In this document: one piece after another, positions 1 to 11,822 of the stretch
Layout: each line of letters begins with the position of its first letter
How positions within the stretch are numbered: position 1 is the first letter of the stretch
Assembly: GCA_011037195.1 (NCBI GenBank)
Contig: JAAEAF010014564.1
Span: forward strand, 92,701 to 156,700
Reading direction: 5' to 3'
DNA length: 64,000 nucleotides
Origin: Triatoma infestans
Lineage: Eukaryota; Arthropoda; Insecta; Hemiptera; Reduviidae
Translations under genes and position numbers: made by a program
Notes under the pieces: model-generated
Told to the model about the DNA's origin: nothing
Database searches by the model: none
The model's input: only the letters and a program-made list of their open reading frames with translations

Positions 1-286
1 AGGCCTGCCCCCCCCCCCCCGCGGCTATAACTATTAACTTTGCCGTCGTAACAAGAAAGTTTTCTCATATTCCAACAAGCTATTTTATAAGTAGGTATAG
101 CTTAAAGTATGGTATTAGTTAAGGCCTTTCTTCTTATGACGGCAGAATAACACTCATTGTTTTTATGCCTGTAGCACATCTCTGTTGCGAAACTAAGCGG
201 CGAACCGCGATAGTTCATGTTTCGTCTTGTGTTTTAAGTTTTATGGACAGCGAAATAGAAGCGAAATGTATCGAATTACGCGAGTA

Positions 287-519
287 TAAACTTTAATTAC
301 GTGAAATAAGGTTGATTTTAAGTTGAACAAAATGGTCGAAAAAGGAGCCGCTCGCGTTTGACACCGCCGCGCTACCGGCGCCGCGCTGTCTGGCCGCTTC
401 TAAACTTTAAATACGTGAAATAAGGTTTATTTCGAGTTGAAACAAAATGTTCGAAAAAGAAGCCGCCCATAGGGCGCTCGCGTTTGATAACTGCCGCCAC
501 CGCGCTGGCTGGCCGCTTC
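287..519 (+). repeat. Two-unit GC-rich tandem repeat
   Basis: Unit 1 (287-400) and unit 2 (401-519) both begin TAAACTTTAA-TACGTGAAAT, pass through a GTTGA-AACAAAATG-TCGAAAAA core and end in GGCCGCTTCT. They differ by substitutions and small indels. Confidence 0.75.
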
Positions 520-567
520 TGTCATATCATTGTTGTACCATGATGGTCCAAGACGATGCTCTTAGCT

Positions 568-599
568 GTCTCAGGGAGCGCCGCGGCGCCCCCTGAGAC
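568..599. repeat. 32-bp GC-rich near-perfect palindrome
   Basis: Arms GTCTCAGGG (568-576) and CCCTGAGAC (591-599), one A/C mismatch, then GCGCC (578-582) against GGCGC (585-589), with two bases at the centre. It could extrude as a cruciform or fold in RNA. Confidence 0.85.
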
Positions 600-1329
600 G
601 GCGGCGCCCGTGTGCATTGCACACCCTGCACTATAGGTTAAGCCGCCCCTGCCCATAGGGCAGCATTGGTAGTTTCGTGTGCAACTACTTGGGTTTAGCA
701 AACCCACTCGAAAACTACATTCAATTATTATACATTGTACTGTTGACGGGTAACTACAATCAATAACAAATATATGGGAGCCACAATAGTCTTTGAGATG
801 CTAATGGATTTTACTTTGTAACCACTCCTTCCAAAATACCCAATAGAAAGGTCCAAATTCAATTAAACCTTTACCAAACACAGTAATAAAGTAAAGTAAA
901 TGCTAAAGGATTTCCTCCATTGAAAAGCAAATTTTGGTGCAAACATTCCCCGGCAGGTTTACAAAAACAGATTGCATTTTACACTTTAGAGACCGCACGG
1001 GTAAGCTCGTATCCTTGGTCGAATGTTGTTGAATGCGCACGACCGTAACTCTTGTTCTCATGGTTGAAATTACTGACTGCTCATGGTGTTTACTCCTATT
1101 TATACTTACATAGTTTAGAAGATTTTAATCTCATCACATATGGCATATTTATGCCAAAACACCAATTTAAGACAGTTTTACCATCGTCCGCAAAGAGTTA
1201 ATATCAAAATAGTAAAAACTTTCCCTTGCACCTACTAAAGTCCTCACTTTGGCCTATAGCTGTAGATAAATACATAGATTCTTTTAGGGATTACTACACT
1301 GCGATCTGAAAGATTCATTGTGCCTTCTC

Positions 1330-1490
1330 AGTGTTCGTCGGTTCAGAGTATGATATCAAGCTACACCCAACACTCCCCATCAGCGGGTAGTGTGCTGTAA
1401 AGGCTCATAGGAAGAGAAAATCTAAGGGCACCACAACTGGTTTCGAACCCGGGACCTCAGTGCGCTACCAATGAGCTAATCACTTTCCTT
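1330..1490 (-). repeat. tRNA-derived SINE, copy 1
   Basis: Minus-strand orientation; the B-box-like GGTTCGAAACC lies around 1441-1451. The conserved body pieces AAATCTAAGGGCA and GGCTCATAGGAAG are present. Diverged, and the 3' end is ragged. Confidence 0.7.
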
Positions 1491-1624
1491 GATCTAATTG
1501 GAATTCAAGGTTTAATTTCCTTGAGAATAAAGACGGTATTGAGAAAAAGTGGGAAGCTGCTAGCAGTATGCACAAATTTAAACTATTACGTTTAGGTACT
1601 ACTACCACATCTGGCACGAAGGTT

Positions 1625-2060
1625 TCGGGCAAAATCCAATAACCTGAAGTACGACTGTAGGTACTGACTGATTTTTTTCAGTTTTTTGCTATTTTATCGA
1701 AAACGGCTCCAGCGATCTTTACTATCAACACGTTATACGTGCCTATCACTTTTATTTGAAACATTTTTCCAGCAAAATTGTTTTTAGGAAGTCTCTGAAA
1801 GAATATTAGATTATTATTTCTCTAAGTACCACTTCAGTTCATTGTATGCTTTTACCATCTGCATAATATTGATATACATTAGATGCAGTGATAGAATTCC
1901 AAATTTCAAGTAAATCTGTTAACCGGAAGTGGGCTTTACAGAAAAGATTTTTGAAACAATTTTCCGAAAAAAAATAAATGATTCTTTTAGAGAGGTTTAG
2001 GGAATCTTTCAATTAAGTTTCGATTTAAACTACACAAGCTTTGTTGGTTTATATAGAGGG
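1625..2060 (+). repeat. RF1 copy, internal subunits
   Basis: Two subunits are visible (CGAAAACGGCTCC near 1699; CCGGAAGTGGGCTTTA near 1923). Both termini are missing. Confidence 0.6.
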
Positions 2061-2258
2061 CACCTCCACAGAAGTCTGCTCAGGTATACAAGTAAAGCCC
2101 TTATCACATTTTTTGATTTATGGCCAACCCAACTAAAAATTGTAAACCTTGCAAATTTTAAAGAAAATGTGTTAAATAAATGTATTAATTGGGGTTTCAT
2201 AGGGATTTTTAAAACTTAGAATTTCTTTTGTAACATAAATTGCTCTTTTAATATTCAG

Positions 2259-2372
2259 ATACAGTACATATTCTCCGATAAAACCGGAACGCTTACTGAG
2301 AATAAAATGGTATTTAGAAGGTGTACGATAGGTGGAATTGATTACAATCATCCAGCCGCAAAAGCTATGAAG
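2259..2372 (+). CDS. Flippase exon with the phosphorylated aspartate (DKTGT)
   Basis: The acceptor is ATTCAG and the donor AAG/GTTAGA; the exon is 38 codons in phase 0. It begins [17 protein letters not shown]; the seventh codon is the aspartate that takes the phosphate. The [15 protein letters not shown] tail is class V-like. It is the first exon inside the window; no upstream exon is visible between 1 and 2258. Confidence 0.93.
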
Positions 2373-5300
2373 GTTAGATTTATTTTTTGCCATATATACT
2401 TTAATCAATATGATACATCATTCATCATCATAACATACATTTCATTATGTAAGATCCATTAATCGTCAATATTATTCATTTTACAGGGAGATTGTATAAC
2501 CATGCAATTGCCACCAAATCCAAAACTATTAGAACATCGGAATGAAACAGATTCAGAGCAATCTCTGAAAGTGAAAGAGTTCCTTTTGGCTTTGGCGCTT
2601 TGTAATACCGTCATAGTAGCTACCCATCCTCATCATGATATTGTAAGTTATTTTATTTTATTTGCTTAACTTTTGTTTTAAACAATTATTTATTTTGGAA
2701 CATTTGGGAAATTATATAGACTATTAAATTTTTAGTTTAATTTATCATTATATTTATTTAACTTTTTATTGTCCAATTTTATGGTTTAGATGAATTCAAG
2801 TGGTATTATCGAAGGAGACAAACCTAATGTCACGTTAGCTTCTGGGGATGATACCCAGGTTGGTACTCATTATAAGAGATTGGTTGAAACTAGGTCTGTT
2901 ACACCATCTCCTCAACCGGTAGAAGAATCCTTCTCATATTTGCCTTCAGACGGAGAAGATAAAAGGTACTACATAACCTTAATTTTCTTATTGAATATAA
3001 TTTTTTTTTTTAGATAGTTTCTGCAATATAATAATAAAATTATATATTAGGTTCACCAACACACGAACAAATAACTAAAGTATCGTTGTAACTTTTACAA
3101 GGTGTTGAAATTTTATTATTTTAGCTGATATCAATATTATTTTAAGTATAATTATGTTTAATTAATGCAGTTTTCAAGCCCTACCAATTATATTTTAGTA
3201 TAATACTAGTTATAAGTCAATACTTGGACTTTTCAGAATTGGTAATTAGACACTGAATTTTGAGTAAGGGTGTTCCTATATGTACCTTGATCAGATTATT
3301 AACTATTTGGATAAAAATCAATTTCATTAATTTCAGCGATAAAATAAATTTTAATGATATTTCTACTTCTTTGATAAAAGTAAAAAAGACTTGTTGATTT
3401 ACTTTAAAAACCTTGTTACCTCACAAAAACAAAAAAATTAAAAAAACTTGTTCTTAGAAATCTGGTATTGCTCTATGGTGTGATTTTTACTTTCCCTTAC
3501 TCCTAGTAGGAGGAAGTAATGCGATCGTGTGAAATTTTCGAATTTTAGGTTTCCCCGGAAATATATGTTTTGAGGTCCCTTGAATAGAAAAAAAAACCAG
3601 TGTCTTTATCACTCTCTGTTTTTTTTTAAAAATGTCTTTATTTATAGCATACCTTTATATAATATAATCAAAACTCAGAATTTCAAGTTAATGAAATACT
3701 ATTAAAATTAGAAAAAAACATATCAATTGATACAGAAAACAATGGAAATTATATAAAATGCAATATATAATGCAGAAAAGATTGTCACTAAATGATCAAA
3801 GTCCATAGAAATTATGAACTTTAAAGACTGATCGTAATATTTAGGATTCAGTAGCTGGTGAAATTGAAATGGAGGCCAGTCACCGGACTGAAGAATTTTA
3901 ATGAAGTTTGTAATAATTGAGCTCTGATGGCATCAACTAGTGGTTGAACATTATATGTTCAACATCTTGAATTGATTTTAATGAACATGAACATGTTAGC
4001 ATCATCAGTGGTTTCGAATCTATGTAAATAGCCCTTGAACCTTCGGTGTCCATTCAACACTTGAATCATTTTATATGGTAGCTGGATGTTCATACTCTAC
4101 AGATATGCAATAACTATAAAGGAAAGAAAAGCTTGGTGATGGATCTTTAAAAAATAGAAAGCCTGAATTGGATGCATTCAGCTATTGATGAATCTTGCAC
4201 ACAGTTTGCGTGTAATAACTGATTAGCGTACTTCTCTCTATAACTCACGGACAAATTTGTGGATTTAGACGCTTCCTTGACCAATTTATCCGCGATCTCA
4301 TTCCGAGCAAACCTTGATCAACTTTCACCCAACCAAAGTGAATCGCGTCCATCAACTTACTTAAGTCTGTTCCACCAACGGAAAGTTTTTATTTTTATTT
4401 TTTATTGAGTTTAAGGACACCTGACTATCAGTTAAAATGCAACTATAACTATAATTATATATACTCCTGGGAAAATTGATTTTTTGAGGTTCTGAGGAAC
4501 AGTAGCCTTATGATCTCTAAAGTGCAACTTCAGCACTTCAGTATAGTTTTACCAACAATTTAATATTATTATACACTAGAACCATTAATTGATTTCCAAA
4601 ATTGAAGAAAATCGGTTTACCAGAAGTGCGACTTTAAACAATAGGTTTTGATATTTTTTGGAGTTTTCTCGAAAACGGTTACAACGATTTTCGTTAAACT
4701 TGAAATGCTCACTACAAAGGTAAAAATGTTTCACTTTTAGTTGAAACATTTGTCCAAAAAAATAAATTTTCACTTCCTAGGTGCCTCTTCATCCGGTGAA
4801 GGGCAGTGTTGTCTATAGCTAGAGAACTCTGCTTGGAGGCCGGCAGTGCACTGAGAAGGCTCCGAGGGACACAGTAGATCTTTCAGCTCTCAATATGCAT
4901 TCCTTTTAGGCAGATTTTTGATGAGCTACGAAATCTCCATTTCTGATTCTAAAAGTACTGAAGACAACCAATCAAAAACTTAACAAAAACTTCAAATTTG
5001 AAAAAATTCCTCAGTTGGAACTGTGATTGCAGTCTGCTGAATTTGCACTAGTTTTTGTTTTAAAAGTCTTGAACCTAGCTTCTTTTCCACTTTCACTGAT
5101 GGAGAACTTCAGCTTTAACTGAAGGCCATTGTTTATTTTCCATCTTAAGAAATAATGTTTTATAGAGTAAAAGAAGTAAATCTGTTGTGAAAATGATTGA
5201 AATTGCAAGTAATAAAAAGTGTCCTAAAAAATAAAGATTTTACACACATAAATTTTACAAGACTTCTCTATAACTCGACAATTATATGCATCAAAATTAA

Positions 5301-8300
5301 AAATTGTATCTTATATGGAATTTAATTTTTAAAATTACTTAATCTTTTTGTGCACTAAGAAATTCTTTGCCATACTTGTTAGGGCGCCTTAGGTTTGTAA
5401 ATTTAAATAATTAAACAAAATTTTATGATTTGTAGTAAGTTTGAGGTAGGGACAGTAAAATTGATATGTACAGTCAAAAATATTGTGGCTTTTATATTAA
5501 TAATTATTTATAAAAGGTCCTTATTGAAGAGTTAAAAAAATATGTCCCATAGTGAAACTTAAAGCATCATCTAAAGTAAATATTATCTCAAATATGCAAA
5601 ACAATGGTTGGCAGAGCCTTGAAAAGTATTTTCTTTGGCCCCTGACAACCATCATTGTTGCTTACTTTATTAACAAACTTAACTATTCTTTATGCAAATA
5701 TTGTTTTCTTTACCTTATAAAAGATAATAATTTATTCACTAATAAACTTAATGAAATATTCATTTGGTTAGACAAATATGATATTAAATATTTAATATTG
5801 TTTATTAATTTACATTTTTGGGAATGCATGCGCTTTATTAACAAATTTTTTTTTGTTTTGTTTTTTGTATTTAAACAGTTTATTGTCCAGGTCTAGTTCC
5901 CGTACACGTTCAGTTGTGCCGACACTATCACCAATATCTTCTGCGGAAAGTTCGCCCACAACTCAACCAAAAACATCTCCACTTCGTCCCAAACTTTTAA
6001 ATGTACCGACAATGTTTTTCTCAAGAAAACAAAAAAATAGTAAGCAAATTTTCTCCTTATTTTATAAATATACAATCAGTTGTATAAAATAATCGCATTA
6101 ACCTAGATTTTATTTAATTTATTCTATTTCAAAATAAGAAGATTTAATTGGAGTGTTACATTAATTAGTAAAAGGTAATAAAGGTTTACTGCTATTTTCT
6201 ATTACAGAAAAAATATATTTTTGGTAAATATAGGTCAAAAAACGCGCTGGACATGCACGCGGAGATTCTGGGTTTGAGTCTATGCTGCACTGGCCTTAGA
6301 TTTTCTCTTCCTAGGATCCTGCAGCTCATTGGGTCGTGTAACGAGAAAACACTGGCCATACGCCAGCATCTGAAATGGCTCTGTGCATCAGTGACCACAG
6401 ATTTTGACTTCTCTTATAAATAAATAAATTATTCCATTTCTCTCTTACTAAGACCGCCTCATCCAAAAAGATTTTTCAAAGTCAAATGTGAATTCTTAAT
6501 CGCCTTCCAAACAAATCAACATTCTGCTGGGTTTAAGTCTGGATTTCTTAATGGGAACTTAAAATCTGCATAGCAAGTTCTTTAAAAATAAAATACTATA
6601 ACCAATTGTGTTTTTGGTATCATACATCTGTAAGATTATTGGAAAAGGAGCCAAAGGACAATCATGTTTTAAAAATACCAAATTTGAAATATCGATTAGC
6701 TGAGATTTAATCTTCAGAATGTTTCTATTCAAGAAAATCACAGATCCACAGTTAGTTCTTAGTCTTGGTATGGTATACTTACTAAGTAAGTACTGATACA
6801 AAGGTAATAGGCTTATATATGTATACTATATAGATAAAAAATTTATTTTAGACGAGTTCTAGGAGCTTGTACGTTAGAGTTCGCTATGTAATGCCTCATG
6901 TAAAATGTTGGTTCCATCACCAGATGGGCTTTAAGGGAACTGACGTTGGTAAAAATCGTGAATATTAAGAAAATTTGTCAATCAGTATTGTAAAATTGCA
7001 GTAAGAGAAAGTCGTGTGAGCTTCCGGTTTTATTGTTGAGCTTCCGGCCTCAAGCAGCTTATATCTGAGTAACCAAGCGCCATATAACTGTTGAAGCTGT
7101 TAAACTCTGAAACTGATAGCCGAATGGTACTCAGAACCCAAATTGTTCCATGTGTATATGGATGTCTCAGTAACACAGTCAAAAGAATATGGACAAGTTG
7201 GCGCTTATTTAGACCTTCAAGTTGCTGTTCCTGTTGGCAGGGTGCTACCAGTTTTAAAGGAGAAGTATGCTCTATTCTTTTAGCTTTAGAGATGCTTAGA
7301 AGCCGGTTGCTCGAAAAGATTGTATGCTACTGAATTCTCCAGGCCGCAATTTTATCTGTGTCAACCCACCAGACACAGAAAACAATATTATCAGAGAATG
7401 TAAAGAGCATATAAATATGATAAAAAAAACGGGGCCAGAGCTGGTGTTCCAGTGGATTCTGCGGCGGAGAAGAAATGAAGAAAACTGCGGGCGGACAGGC
7501 TGTCCAAGCAAGATTCTTGTACGGAACAGCCAACAATCAAATTAACAAATTCTTCAAATTAAAAAGATTAATTAAAGGCGTGATACGTGACCGTCCTAAA
7601 AGTTACTATAATCAGAAAATACTAATATAAGTTGCAGGTAAATTAGCTGTTCTCTTCCCAGAGTCCAATTCGTAACCTATTTTAGGTCTTAGGTCATTCA
7701 TCGGACACGTTTATCTGCAAAATCTCCTACACCGTATTGATGTAACGGATACACTATTGTATGCTTTCTGGGGCAATACGATATGTTGATTGTTCAACAT
7801 TTGGACTCTTGTTCTGCTTTGCAGGGCATTCGGAGTTCTTTTACTAAGATAACGATTTTGTACCAGATTGGCCAAGCTTTATTATGGGGGCTGCAAGATC
7901 ACGCATGCCTGATGAGGTTCTCACATATAGACATAGGGTAAAAAAAGAAGTTTGTTTTGTTTTCCGCGACTTGTTCAAAAACTCAAGATACTGCTACGAC
8001 AATCAATTATGGTGTGGGCTGGGATAAGTTGGAGGTCCTTACGAGTTAAGTGTTTAAAATAGTGAATTTAGTGCTGCTAGGTATGTTGATGAAGTTCTTT
8101 TAGAGGCAGCCATACCTTTTGCTCCATTTATCGGGGCACTTTATCTAATGCAAGATAACGCCAGACCGCATACAGCTAGAAAGGTATCCGCTTCTTGGAA
8201 GAAGTTGGCATAAATGTGATAGATTGGCCTGCACGTTCTCCAACATGAATCCTACAGAACATCTATGGGACATGCTCAAGAGGCGTATTAGACCAATGTG

Positions 8301-11300
8301 ATCAGCCTCCTCTGCAACAACTCTGCATTGCCCTAAGAAGAATAGGATGCCGTTTGGCGAGACTCATTCAAAATCTTGCATCTATGTATCAGGGCCTTTA
8401 GTATTTCCCGAGAAGGTGAGGAGTACTAGGAGTTGAGAAAAATTAAAAAAGTTGACAAAATTTTGTAAGAAACATTTTTAAATTTTTTTTATTTTTTCAT
8501 CAATCCAAATCAAGCGTTAGTGTAAAAAATTCACACTACAAGATACAGCTACAGCAAGATTCACACTACACTAGCGAATAGTGTTAAAAATAACAGAAAG
8601 TAAGAGTTGTTGCAATAAATGTTATTTATTAATGAATATACTAAGATCCCATTTTGTGTATGTGTGTGGTTGATATATTTTTCTTTATTGTATTCAAATA
8701 AAACATTTTGCATTCAAATGAAATAAATTTTGTCAATTGTTGACAAACGCTAAAATGAAAAATAGATAGGTTACTCCGAGTCGATCTTCTCACAAAAGAG
8801 CATGCTGTACAATTGATATATTTAAAAATTAAAAAGAAATTAATGAAAACAATTTTACCAAGAAATCTTTCTATATATTAAGCAAAAATAAACAAATATG
8901 TGTAATTAACATATATACCATTTTAATTATATTATTTTATAGTATAACGTTTGTAATAAATTATTTTTATTATGTTTACTATATTATGTAATTATTTTAA
9001 TTATAGGTTCTTCACCAAAGTCGAATGGCACAAAACCAATTTATGAAGCTGAAAGTCCCGATGAACTTGCCCTGGTACAAATGGCTTACGTTTATGATTG
9101 TAGACTTGTTAAGAGAACCCCAACTAAAGCCATCGTTTCTCTGCCAGGTAGTTAAAAAAAAAATTGTTATTTATTTCATTCATTAAACAAAAATATAACG
9201 TAACTTTTATTTGTAGATGAATGTGTGGCTGAATTTGAAATATTAAAAGTATTACCATTTGATTCAAATAGAAAATGTATGTCAGTTGTTGTACGCAAAC
9301 CCATATCTAATGAAATTGTAGTTTATAGTAAAGGTGCTGATTCAAGTATATTTCCTCGCCTTGTAAATCCTAGCGAAGAAAGTAAGTTTATTATTTCATT
9401 ATTTTATTTTTTTTTTTTGCGGCAGATATTTAATCCAATAATTAATTAGCGCTAATTTATGAATGATTAAACAATTTTGATTTTCAGGTACTATAGAAGG
9501 CCAGATTAATTGGTATTCTAGTCAGGGTTTAAGAGTATTAGCAATAGCAAGCAGGGTAATACCGGAGGAATCATGGCCAGAAATGAGGTTATCTATTGAA
9601 AATGCCGAAGCTTCTAATATGCCATCCAACTTAAGGCAGGCATATGGCCAAGTGGAAAGTCAGCTTCATCTTATAGGTAAGTCACAGTTCCCAAAAAAAT
9701 TAAATATAATCATTCGTGCTCTTTTCAAGAATGCTCAAATAATATTATTTACTAAAAAACTGGACATTTCGACCTGAGGACCATATCAGACTAGGACGTC
9801 ACTGTAGCTGTGCTGGCAGCGCTGCCAATGTAAAATACAGACACCATTGGTGATTTCACACCTGTTGTCGCTTACCAGTATGGCAGCTCTGCCAACCAGC
9901 TTGCTAAGACGCACTTCTACTGGCATCGCTGCAGGTTTCACAGCGCTGCCAACAGCTTACTACCAGAAAACATTATATAAGGATCGAGATCTCACATTCA
10001 GATGCCAGCAGTGTAGCTAGTCACTAACAAAGTGCCCCGATTTCGTATTGCATTGTTGTTCAACATGGACAATTTCGATACAGACAAGTTTATTGTCGAA
10101 GTACAAAATACACCTGCAATATAGGATTCATCAATTGAAGATTTCTGTAATCGTAAGTTGAAGAAGAAATGCTAGAAAGAGGTGGTGCAAATTTTTGGAG
10201 GAGAGAACTTGAGGCACCATAGAAAAACAGTATCTCTTCTTTCCAAGTCACCCCTGCATATATCCAACAATTCGAAGGATTTCACTGACATTCTCATGCA
10301 ATTGAAAAACTTATATTCATATTTTCGTAAATCACTGTATAAAGTAAAAAACAATCCACGTCTGCGGCGATCCGCAAAGATAGGATGGACCCACTACCAT
10401 CCGTTCCTCCCATTCCCTTTTCTTGAATGACGTCATCGAATACAAGCGATTATTTATAACGTCCTACATTGATTATGAGAATGACAGGACCTACCATCTT
10501 AGTTGATATCTCGTGTAGCAGAACCTGCAAATGCTAAAAGAGCTAACAGCAAAGCTGCTGTGGTCCTAGTCTGATGCTGTAATAAGACCATTCTCAGCAT
10601 TACTAAAAATTAATTACGTTTTCTTATTTTTTATTATTATAATACATATATATGAAATGAAAATTCGCGGCCCCTTGAATTTTTATTTTGTCGCACGTAA
10701 CTAAAGATAAAAGGACACTGTTGGAACTGTTCCGAGAAAATACAAAAAACAAATAAGGAAAAATTGCGAAGAATAGTCCCGATTGATGGGTTTTTGTTGA
10801 ATCCTTAATGTCGTATCTGAGATCTCATGGTGATATTCAAAAGTAACATCAATTTTGAATTTCTTGCAATTTTTACTTTCTCTTTTACATTGTAAAAGGA
10901 AGTCAAGTCCACTGTTCGAAATTAAGATGGAAATGCATATTTTGAGATTTTCTGACTATGAAAAAATATTTTTAGCAAATAGTCTTGAGTGTTAGGTGTG
11001 AAAACAAAATAATTCAAAATCCAAAAATCACGGAGAGTTCATAATTCATATTTTAGAAATGAAGCCATCTGATACCAAGGTTTCGGTTGAAGTCTTCAAT
11101 CTTATTGATTTGTTTTTTTTTATGTATTTTTTAGTTTATCGCGATTTTCTCGAATAGGTCTAACGATTTTTTTTTTAAACTTTCTGTGCTATCCAAAGCC
11201 CTACTAGGCCCATATAGCTACCCCAAAGTTCGGAGCCTGCTCAGTGCACTGCCGGCCTCCGGACAGTGTTCTCTCGTTACAGACAACACTGTTTATCATC

Positions 11301-11762
11301 GGACAATGAGCTGTAAGAGGCTCCTAGGAAGAAAACATCTAAGGGCAGCAGCTGGACTCGAACCCGGGACCGCCGCATTGCTAGTCCAGTGCGCTACCAC
11401 TAAGCTAATCCCTCCCTATTTTTTACCTAACTAAATGCTTTTTACTTTTATTTGAAACATGTTTCCTAGAAAAATCTATTTTTGGAGGGTTTGGGGAATC
11501 GGTAAGTTAAGCATTAATTCAAACTCCCGATTACCGTTTTACCGAACCCGATTAAGGTTTCCGGATTAACTTTTTCCGAATAAGGATAAAAGTCGGCAAG
11601 AGAGCAAACACTTATGCTCTAAAAAACAACAACAGTAATCCCCATATATTAACATTTAGTGAACATTTCACAAGAATTTTGGAAAATAAATTGTCTATTG
11701 GAGTTTTAACAATTGCAATAAGAGAATGTGTGAGTGTTTCAGACCAGATTTTTGGTTTTCAA

Positions 11763-11822
<60 letters not shown>

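Larger units (their letters stand above)
1..2258. other. Intron upstream of the first visible flippase exon
   Basis: No exon of the flippase could be found here. The first 700 bases include a C-run (8-20), GC-rich sequence with a tandem repeat and a palindrome, then AT-rich DNA with one SINE and one RF1 piece. The GC-rich part looks like transposon sequence but has no recognisable coding region. Confidence 0.5.
9787..10573 (+). mobile_element. DNA transposon with about 28-bp TIRs and MADF-domain relic
   Basis: The ends are CAGACTAGGAC followed by imperfect CAC-G-AGCT-TGCTG (9787-9816), inverted at 10546-10573. Inside is a TATA box (TATATAA, 9974-9980) and an ORF start at 10065 (see the MADF entry). 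It lies in the flippase intron 9677-12214. The superfamily is unsure: MADF/Myb proteins go with PIF/Harbinger elements, while CAG termini recall hAT. Confidence 0.7.

Noticed and set aside
5552..5896. 114-codon plus-strand open frame in the flippase intron
   Set aside because: It is strongly AT-driven (many Lys, Asn, Phe, Ile, Leu), runs through the acceptor of the 5879 exon in another frame, and has no recognisable domain.
11766..11819. CRISPR-like or regulatory array
   Set aside because: Simple (TC)n microsatellite without spacers; this is eukaryotic DNA.
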